Translations under genes and position numbers: made by a program
Source: Clostridia bacterium
GTDB taxonomy: Bacteria; Bacillota; Clostridia; Christensenellales; DUVY01
DNA: 40,701 bases
Direction of reading: 5' to 3'
NCBI GenBank assembly: GCA_036562685.1
Contig: DATCJR010000181.1
Span: forward strand, 1 to 40,701
The notes under the pieces: generated by a model
What the model was told of the DNA's origin: nothing
The model's database searches: none
Seen by the model: only the letters and a program-made list of their open reading frames with translations
In this document: positions 34,809 through 40,701 of the stretch, one piece after another
How the letters are laid out: each line of letters begins with the position of its first letter
Position numbering within the stretch: the stretch's first letter is position 1

Positions 34809-36899
34809 ATGGAATTAGGACAAGTTTTCAAGACAGAGTTCTGCGGAAGGGAATTAACTGTAGAAGTAGGAAAGTATGCTGAACTCAGTAACGGTTCGTG
34901 TATTGTTAGATGTGGAGATACCGTTGTCTTGACTAACGTAACAATGGCAGATGCCCCCAGGGAAGGAATTGATTTTTTCCCGCTGGGTGTTGACTTTGAA
35001 GAAAAGATGTATGCCGTGGGAAAAATTCCCGGAGGTTTCAAACGACGCGAAGGTCGTGCAAGTGATAAGGCAATTTTGGTCAGCAGACTTATAGATAGAC
35101 CTATTAGACCATTATTCCCCAAAGGATTTTTTAACGATGTAGCGGTAGTATGTACTGCGCTTTCAGTAGATACCAATATACCCCCTGAAGTTTATGCAAT
35201 GATAGGTTCTTCTATTGCATTGTCAATTTCAGATATACCTTTTTATGGACCTACTGGCTCGGTGGTTGTTGGTTATGTTGACGGCAAGTATGTTCTTAAC
35301 CCTGATACCGAGGCCCGCTCAAAATCCCAAATGCATGTTTATGTAAGCGGAACAAAAGACGCTATCATGATGGTTGAAGCAGGCGCAAACATCGTAAGCG
35401 AAGATGTAATGCTAGATGGTATCTTGTTTGCTCATGAAGAAATCAAAAAATTAGTAGCTTTTCAAGAAGAAATTGTAAAAGCTGTCGGCAAGCCTAAAAA
35501 GCAGATTGAATATTATACTATTCCTGATGAAATCAATGTAGCAGTTAGAGAATATGCCGATAAGAAACTTGATGAAGCGCTTGACACATTTGACCGTGCT
35601 ACAAGAGAAGAAAATCAAGAAAATCTTAAGAAAGATGTTTTGGATCATTTCAAGGACACTTATCCTGACAAAGCTAGAGAAATCGGCGATGTCTTGTATA
35701 ATATGACCAAAGAAAAGGTAAGAGCCAAGATACTAAATCAAGGAATTCGTCCTGACGGCAGAAAGCTTACCGAAATCAGAAAGATTTGGTGCGAAACATC
35801 AATTTTGCCCAGAGTTCACGGCAGTGCGGTATTTACAAGAGGACAGACTCAAGCACTTTCAACAGCTACTTTGGGAACAATTAGCGAAGTTCAAAAACTT
35901 GAAGGTTTAGACGAAGAAAACTTCAAGAGATATATGCACCACTATAACTTCCCGCCTTATTGCACAGGCGAAGCAAAGCCTCTAAAGAGCCCTGGCAGAA
36001 GAGAAATAGGACACGGAGCTTTAGCAGAGCGTGCATTGGAACCTGTTATTCCGCCCGAATCTGAATTCCCTTATGCAATCAGAACAGTAAGTGAAATTTT
36101 GAGCTCAAACGGTTCAACTTCACAAGCAAGTGTTTGCGGCTCATGCCTTGCATTGATGGATGCTGGCGTGCCTATAAAAGCACCTGTTGCTGGTATTGCT
36201 ATGGGTCTTATTAAGGACGAAGAATCTCACAAAGTTGCTATATTGTCTGATATTCAGGGACTTGAAGATTTCTTAGGCGATATGGACTTTAAAGTTGCAG
36301 GAACATCTGAAGGCATAACTGCAATTCAAATGGATATAAAAATCAAAGGTATCGATAAAGAAATTCTAAAGACCGCTTTGGAACAGGCAAGAGTAGGCAG
36401 ATTGCATATTTTGGGCAAGATGCTTGAAGTTTTACCTGCTCCTAGACCTCAATTATCAAAATACGCTCCTAAGATTATTTCTTTTGATATTTCACCCGAT
36501 AAGATTGGCGATGTAATCGGTAAGGGCGGCAAAGTTATCAATAAGATTATTGAGGAAACAGGCGTTAAGATTGATATCAATGACGATGGCAAGGTTATGA
36601 TCGCATCCTTAGACCTTAATCAGGCTGAACTTGCTAAGAACAAAATCTTGGCTATAACAGTTGATCCTGAGGTTGGATTCCAGTATCAATGCTTTATCAA
36701 CCGTATATTAGATTTTGGCGCTTTTGCTGAAATAGCTCCCGGAAAAGACGGCTTAATTCACATAAGCAAATTAGCCGATCACCGCGTAGAAAAGGTTACA
36801 GATGTTGTTAACGTAGGCGATGAGGTTATTGTTGAAGTAATCAAAATCGACAACGAAAAGAACAGAATAGACCTAAAACTAGTTAAGAAATTGAGCTAA
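34809..36899 (+). CDS. pnp: Polynucleotide phosphorylase
   Basis: 696 residues from the ATG at 34809 (GGAGG 10 bases upstream). An in-frame TTG at 34785 lies upstream of that site and is not the start. PNPase degrades RNA 3' to 5' with phosphate, releasing nucleoside diphosphates. Two RNase PH domains are clear, the first with DRPIRPLFPKGF, the second with GIRPDGRKLTEIR, FTRGQTQALSTATLG and the active-site stretch KVAILSDIQGLEDFLGDMDF. A KH domain (DKIGDVIGKGGKVINKI) and an S1 domain (FGAFAEIAPGKDGLIHISKL) end the protein. In other bacteria PNPase controls its own mRNA through the hairpin before pnp. Confidence 0.97.
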   Translation: MELGQVFKTEFCGRELTVEVGKYAELSNGSCIVRCGDTVVLTNVTMADAPREGIDFFPLGVDFEEKMYAVGKIPGGFKRREGRASDKAILVSRLIDRPIRPLFPKGFFNDVAVVCTALSVDTNIPPEVYAMIGSSIALSISDIPFYGPTGSVVVGYVDGKYVLNPDTEARSKSQMHVYVSGTKDAIMMVEAGANIVSEDVMLDGILFAHEEIKKLVAFQEEIVKAVGKPKKQIEYYTIPDEINVAVREYADKKLDEALDTFDRATREENQENLKKDVLDHFKDTYPDKAREIGDVLYNMTKEKVRAKILNQGIRPDGRKLTEIRKIWCETSILPRVHGSAVFTRGQTQALSTATLGTISEVQKLEGLDEENFKRYMHHYNFPPYCTGEAKPLKSPGRREIGHGALAERALEPVIPPESEFPYAIRTVSEILSSNGSTSQASVCGSCLALMDAGVPIKAPVAGIAMGLIKDEESHKVAILSDIQGLEDFLGDMDFKVAGTSEGITAIQMDIKIKGIDKEILKTALEQARVGRLHILGKMLEVLPAPRPQLSKYAPKIISFDISPDKIGDVIGKGGKVINKIIEETGVKIDINDDGKVMIASLDLNQAELAKNKILAITVDPEVGFQYQCFINRILDFGAFAEIAPGKDGLIHISKLADHRVEKVTDVVNVGDEVIVEVIKIDNEKNRIDLKLVKKLS

Positions 36900-36941
36900 A
36901 TATTAAGCAGAGCAAAAATCTGCTCTGTTTAATATTTTTTT
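36900..36941 (+). terminator. Terminator of rpsO-pnp
   Basis: ATATTAAGCAGAGCA pairs with TGCTCTGTTTAATAT (15 bp, one G-U) around a 6-base loop, followed by T6. It starts at the pnp stop codon. Confidence 0.92.
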
Positions 36942-37018
36942 GTTGTTTTTAGTTACCAAAATTTGTTAAAATATATCAGGTTTATTTTATAAAAATACTA
37001 TAAAGAAAGGAGTCAAAA

Positions 37019-39649
37019 ATGTCACACAAGTATGTTTATCTTTTCAGTGAAGGCAATGGATCGATGAGAGAACTGCTGGGCGGCAAGGGCGCTAACCTTG
37101 CAGAAATGACCATTTTGGGTTTGCCTGTTCCTCAAGGTTTTACAGTCAGCACAGAAGCATGCACAAGATATTATGAGGATGGTAAAGTTATTGCTGACGA
37201 AATCAAAACACAGATTTTTGATGCATTAGCTAAGCTGGAAAAAATAGAAGGTAAAAAGTTTGGGGATGTTAGCAATCCATTACTTGTTTCCGTAAGAAGC
37301 GGTGCTCGCGCATCTATGCCGGGTATGATGGATACCATATTGAACCTTGGTCTTAACGATGAAACTGTTGAAGGACTAGCAAAACTTACTAACAACAAGA
37401 GATTTGCTTATGACTCATACAGAAGATTTATTCAAATGTTCTCAGACGTTGTTATGGAACAAGAAAAATCCAAGTATGAACGCATTTTGGATGAAATCAA
37501 AGAAAGAAAAGGCGCTAAGTTTGATACAGACCTTAACGCTGACGATCTAAAAGAAATCATTGATTTGTTCAAGAAGTTGTATAAAGATGGCGTTGGAGAA
37601 GATTTCCCTCAAGATCCCAAAGTTCAGTTGATTGAAGCTGTAAAAGCAGTATTCAGATCATGGGAAAATCCCAGAGCTATTGTTTACCGTCGTATGAACG
37701 ATATTCCTAGTTCATGGGGAACTGCAGTTAACGTTCAAGCAATGGTATTTGGTAATATGGGCGAAGACAGTGGTACTGGTGTTGCATTTACACGTAACCC
37801 TTCAACTGGTGAAAACAAACTTTACGGCGAATATCTTATGAACGCTCAAGGCGAAGACGTTGTTGCTGGTATTCGTACTCCTAACCCCATTGACGTTTTG
37901 AAGACACAAAACCCTGAATTATATAATCAGTTTGCAAAAATTGCTAATACTCTTGAAAAACATTATAGAGATATGCAGGATATGGAATTTACTATCGAAA
38001 GAGGCAAACTCTATATGTTGCAGACTCGTAACGGAAAGAGAACAGCTAAGGCTGCATTGAAGATTGCTGTTGACCTTGTAAAAGAAGGCATGATCAATGA
38101 AAAAGAAGCACTTCTAAAAATTGATCCTAAGCAATTGGATTCATTGTTGCATCCTCAATTTGAAGCCAGCGCTTTGAAGAAAGCTACAGTTATAGCGAAA
38201 GGTTTGCCTGCTTCGCCTGGAGCTGCTAGCGGTGCTATAGTATTTACTGCTGAAACAGCCGTTGAATGGAAGAAAGAAGGCAAGAAAGTTGTTCTTGTAA
38301 GACAAGAAACCAGCCCTGAAGATATCGAAGGTATGTACGCATCTGAAGGTATTTTGACAGCACGCGGCGGTATGACTTCTCACGCTGCAGTTGTTGCTCG
38401 TGGTATGGGAACATGCTGCGTAGCAGGTTGCGGAGATATCAAGGTTGATGAAGAAAAGAAGATATTTACTTTAAACGGAAAAGTATATAAAGAAGGCGAT
38501 CCTATTTCATTAGACGGAAGCACAGGCTATGTTTATGGCGAAGCTATTAAGACCGAACCTGCTTCTTTGACTGGCGATTTTGCTGTAATAATGGAGTGGG
38601 CTGACAAATATCGTGCATTACAGGTTCGTACCAATGCTGATACTCCTGCTGATACAAGACAGGCTGTTAAGTTTGGTGCAGAAGGTATTGGTTTGACACG
38701 TACAGAGCATATGTTCTTTGATCCTGACCGTATCCCTGCAATGCGTGAAATGATCGTAAGCAAGACCGAAAAAGAAAGAAGAAGAGCATTAGACAAATTA
38801 TTGCCTATGCAGAAGAAGGACTTCAAGGGCATTTACGAAGCTTTGGAAGGCAGACCTGCAACAATCAGATTCTTGGATCCTCCTCTCCATGAGTTCTTGC
38901 CTTCAACTGAAGAAGATATTCAAGCTTTGGCAAAAGAAATGGGCTTGACCTATGAAGACCTCAAGAACACCGTTGATTCATTGCATGAATTTAACCCGAT
39001 GCTTGGTCACAGAGGCTGCCGTTTGAGCGTAACTTATCCTGAAATAGCTGAAATGCAGACAAGAGCCGTTATTGAAGCAGCTATTGAAGTAAATAAAGAA
39101 AAAGGATACAATGTAGTTCCTGAAATCATGATCCCTCTAGTAGGCGATGTTAAAGAATTAGAATATGTTAAGGCTGTAGTTGTTAAGACTGCTGACGAAA
39201 TCATCGCAAAGAGCGGCGTAAAGATGGAATATCATGTTGGTACCATGATTGAAGTTCCTCGTGCAGCTGTAACAGCAGATAAGATCGCTAAGAGTGCAGA
39301 GTTCTTCTCATTTGGAACTAACGACCTAACACAGATGACTTACGGTTTCAGCCGTGATGACGCTGGCAAGTTCTTGGATGATTACTACGCCAAGAAGATA
39401 TTTGAATCCGATCCTTTCGCAAAACTTGACCAAGAAGGCGTAGGCGCTTTGGTTAAGATGGCTGTTGAAAAAGGTAAGGCTACTCGTCCTAACATCAAAT
39501 TAGGAATTTGCGGAGAGCATGGTGGAGATCCCAGCACTATCGAATTCTGCCATAACGTAGGATTGACTTATGTATCCTGCTCACCTTTCAGAGTTCCTAT
39601 TGCAAGATTGGCAGCAGCACAAGCCAACATTAAGAATCCTAGAAAATAA
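37019..39649 (+). CDS. ppdK: Pyruvate, phosphate dikinase
   Basis: 876 residues, full length. It interconverts pyruvate, ATP and phosphate with phosphoenolpyruvate, AMP and diphosphate, working in glycolysis or gluconeogenesis in anaerobes. The N-terminal ATP-grasp part has LLGGKGANLAEMTILGLPVP and VSVRSGARASMPGMMDT. The swivelling domain carries the phosphorylated His455 in GGMTSHAAVVARGMG; Thr453 beside it is the site used by PPDK regulatory proteins. The C-terminal barrel has the proton donor Cys831 in GICGEHGGD. These numbers coincide with those of the well-studied Clostridium symbiosum enzyme. AAAGGAG lies 7 bases before the ATG. The best promoter candidate (TTGTTA 36963, TATAAA 36988) has a 19-bp spacer. 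No PPDK regulator gene is in view. Confidence 0.98.
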   Translation: MSHKYVYLFSEGNGSMRELLGGKGANLAEMTILGLPVPQGFTVSTEACTRYYEDGKVIADEIKTQIFDALAKLEKIEGKKFGDVSNPLLVSVRSGARASMPGMMDTILNLGLNDETVEGLAKLTNNKRFAYDSYRRFIQMFSDVVMEQEKSKYERILDEIKERKGAKFDTDLNADDLKEIIDLFKKLYKDGVGEDFPQDPKVQLIEAVKAVFRSWENPRAIVYRRMNDIPSSWGTAVNVQAMVFGNMGEDSGTGVAFTRNPSTGENKLYGEYLMNAQGEDVVAGIRTPNPIDVLKTQNPELYNQFAKIANTLEKHYRDMQDMEFTIERGKLYMLQTRNGKRTAKAALKIAVDLVKEGMINEKEALLKIDPKQLDSLLHPQFEASALKKATVIAKGLPASPGAASGAIVFTAETAVEWKKEGKKVVLVRQETSPEDIEGMYASEGILTARGGMTSHAAVVARGMGTCCVAGCGDIKVDEEKKIFTLNGKVYKEGDPISLDGSTGYVYGEAIKTEPASLTGDFAVIMEWADKYRALQVRTNADTPADTRQAVKFGAEGIGLTRTEHMFFDPDRIPAMREMIVSKTEKERRRALDKLLPMQKKDFKGIYEALEGRPATIRFLDPPLHEFLPSTEEDIQALAKEMGLTYEDLKNTVDSLHEFNPMLGHRGCRLSVTYPEIAEMQTRAVIEAAIEVNKEKGYNVVPEIMIPLVGDVKELEYVKAVVVKTADEIIAKSGVKMEYHVGTMIEVPRAAVTADKIAKSAEFFSFGTNDLTQMTYGFSRDDAGKFLDDYYAKKIFESDPFAKLDQEGVGALVKMAVEKGKATRPNIKLGICGEHGGDPSTIEFCHNVGLTYVSCSPFRVPIARLAAAQANIKNPRK

Positions 39650-39666
39650 TAATCTTACGGATTATC

Positions 39667-39702
39667 AAAAAGCCCTGTTTGAAATATAACAGGGCTTTTT
39701 TT
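39667..39702 (+). terminator. Terminator of ppdK
   Basis: AAAAGCCCTGTT and AACAGGGCTTTT pair around an 8-base loop and run into seven T, 18 bases after the stop. Confidence 0.92.
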
Positions 39703-39764
39703 ATAGGTTTTTATGTTTAGTAGTTTTTTGATTGATTAGAAATTTCAAAATCAAATCAATAAAC

Positions 39765-39793
39765 TTGTTAATTTTTGGTTTATATGATACAAT
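39765..39793 (+). promoter_or_regulatory. Promoter of the acyltransferase gene
   Basis: TTGTTA (39765-39770), 17 bp, TACAAT (39788-39793). Confidence 0.65.
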
Positions 39794-39862
39794 TTGATGA
39801 AATGAAGTAAGATTATATACTGTTAAGATATCAAAATATGCCAAAGTTTTTTGGAGGACAAA

Positions 39863-40663
39863 TTGAGTAAAAAAACGCTTCCAATAAAGACTATATACTA
39901 TAAAGATGAACTCAACGACGAATTTTCGGGGATAAAAAGAAAGCTAAAAGTTATTGATGAATCATACAAATATATACCGACCAATAAGCTATGGATTTTT
40001 TTATCCAAGATTGTTTATGGTGTTGTGTTTGTTGCTGGTTTTTTATATACAAAAATCAAATTTGGGCTAAAAATCCAAAACAAAAAAGCCTTGAAGCCGT
40101 ATAAAAAAACAGGATATTTTCTTTATGGAAATCATACTCAAGTTCCAGGCGACGGTTTTATACAAAGCATAGTATCGTTTCCCAAGAAAAATTATGTAAT
40201 AGTCAATTCTGATAACGTTGCCCTAAAAGGTACAGAACATCTGATATTAATGCTTGGAGCAATGCCAATTCCGACGACAATAAAAGGCTTTAATAATTTT
40301 TATACTGCTATAGAAAAAAGGTGCCAGCGCGGAAACTCTATCGTGATTTATCCGGAAGCGCATATTTGGCCGTATTATACAGGAATACGAAATTTTCCTA
40401 AAACATCCTTTTTGTATCCCGTTAAATTCAAAAAGCCTGCTTTTTCTTTTACTGTAATATACAAAAAACGAAGATTTTTCAAAACGCCTGGAATTATTGT
40501 AAAAATTGACGGACCGTTTTTTGCCGATGAAACCTTAACCACGGGGCATGCAGCACAAAACTTACGCGATATGGTCTATGACGCTATGGTAGCCCGTTCA
40601 AAAGAAAGCGATTGTGAATATATAAGATATATACAGATGCCTGATAAGAGTGAGGATAACTAG
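39863..40663 (+). CDS. PlsC-like acyltransferase, TTG start
   Basis: 266 residues from the TTG at 39863, which has GGAGG 5 bases upstream. The in-frame TTG at 39851 precedes that site and is rejected. The protein resembles 1-acylglycerol-phosphate acyltransferases, which add the second acyl chain to phosphatidic acid. A membrane helix (LWIFLSKIVYGVVFVAGFLY) comes first. GNHTQVPGD stands where the catalytic HX4D motif is expected, with one extra residue between His and Asp. SIVIYPEAHIWPY replaces the usual EGTR motif. These deviations mark a sub-branch, so the acceptor could be something other than lysophosphatidate. It has its own promoter and ends 3 bases before another gene. Confidence 0.78.
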   Translation: MSKKTLPIKTIYYKDELNDEFSGIKRKLKVIDESYKYIPTNKLWIFLSKIVYGVVFVAGFLYTKIKFGLKIQNKKALKPYKKTGYFLYGNHTQVPGDGFIQSIVSFPKKNYVIVNSDNVALKGTEHLILMLGAMPIPTTIKGFNNFYTAIEKRCQRGNSIVIYPEAHIWPYYTGIRNFPKTSFLYPVKFKKPAFSFTVIYKKRRFFKTPGIIVKIDGPFFADETLTTGHAAQNLRDMVYDAMVARSKESDCEYIRYIQMPDKSEDN

Positions 40664-40666
40664 CTT

Positions 40667-40701
40667 ATGGAAACGATAAATCTATTATATTGTGCCAATG
40701 C
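40667..40701 (+). CDS. Start of a further gene, cut by window edge
   Basis: An ATG at 40667, 3 bases after the acyltransferase stop, with GAGG 11 bases upstream, opens METINLLYCAN and runs off the window. Eleven residues are too few for an assignment. The beginning resembles that of family 8 glycosyltransferases, which is only a guess. Confidence 0.4.
   Translation, partial: METINLLYCAN

Overview
The window is an AT-rich stretch of a Firmicutes (Clostridia-type) chromosome. The evidence is gene order: ytxC next to thrS, infC-rpmI-rplT behind an L20-type leader, yebC ... ruvCAB-queA-tgt-yajC, a SCIFF peptide with its radical-SAM maturase next to secDF, then recJ-relA-hemZ and rpsO-pnp. Signals fit too: strong AGGAGG-type ribosome binding sites, TTGACA/TATAAT promoters with 17-bp spacers, and many U-tailed terminators. 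Most of the DNA is housekeeping. I see no prophage, insertion sequence, CRISPR array, tRNA or rRNA.

Layout. 1-4136: arabinan degradation, with two tandem GH43 arabinanases (the first cut by the window edge, the second a lipoprotein) and a cytoplasmic GH51 arabinofuranosidase. 4341-6992: ytxC-like gene and thrS (a ThrRS without a TGS domain). 7141-7215: a tiny, fully equipped reverse-strand gene for a Lys/Pro-rich 24-residue peptide. 7413-8680: L20-regulated infC (AUU start), rpmI and rplT. 8721-11475: rRNA/tRNA methyltransferase, yebC and proA. 11482-14516: reverse-strand small acidic protein gene, then argG-argH. 14677-19504: ruvC, ruvA, ruvB, queA, tgt and yajC. 19751-22818: an SbcD/SbcC-like (YhaO/YhaN-like) pair with its own promoter and terminator. 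22960-27544: TIGR04086-type membrane protein, SCIFF peptide, SCIFF maturase, secD and secF. 27732-34305: recJ, relA, MBL hydrolase and hemZ. 34371-36899: rpsO with a structured leader, and pnp. 37019-39649: ppdK. 39863-40701: PlsC-like acyltransferase and the first codons of another gene.

How the genes work together. The first block would cut arabinan outside the cell and release arabinose inside it. ThrRS, IF3, L35, L20, YebC, S15, PNPase, QueA and Tgt serve translation and RNA turnover. RuvABC, RecJ and the SbcCD-like pair serve recombination and repair. YajC and SecDF serve protein export. RelA makes and degrades (p)ppGpp. The most unusual items are the Lys/Pro micro-protein, the SCIFF precursor with a C-terminal extension and seventh cysteine, the terminator between that precursor and its maturase, the structured rpsO leader, and an 18-bp tandem duplication where apt usually sits between recJ and relA.
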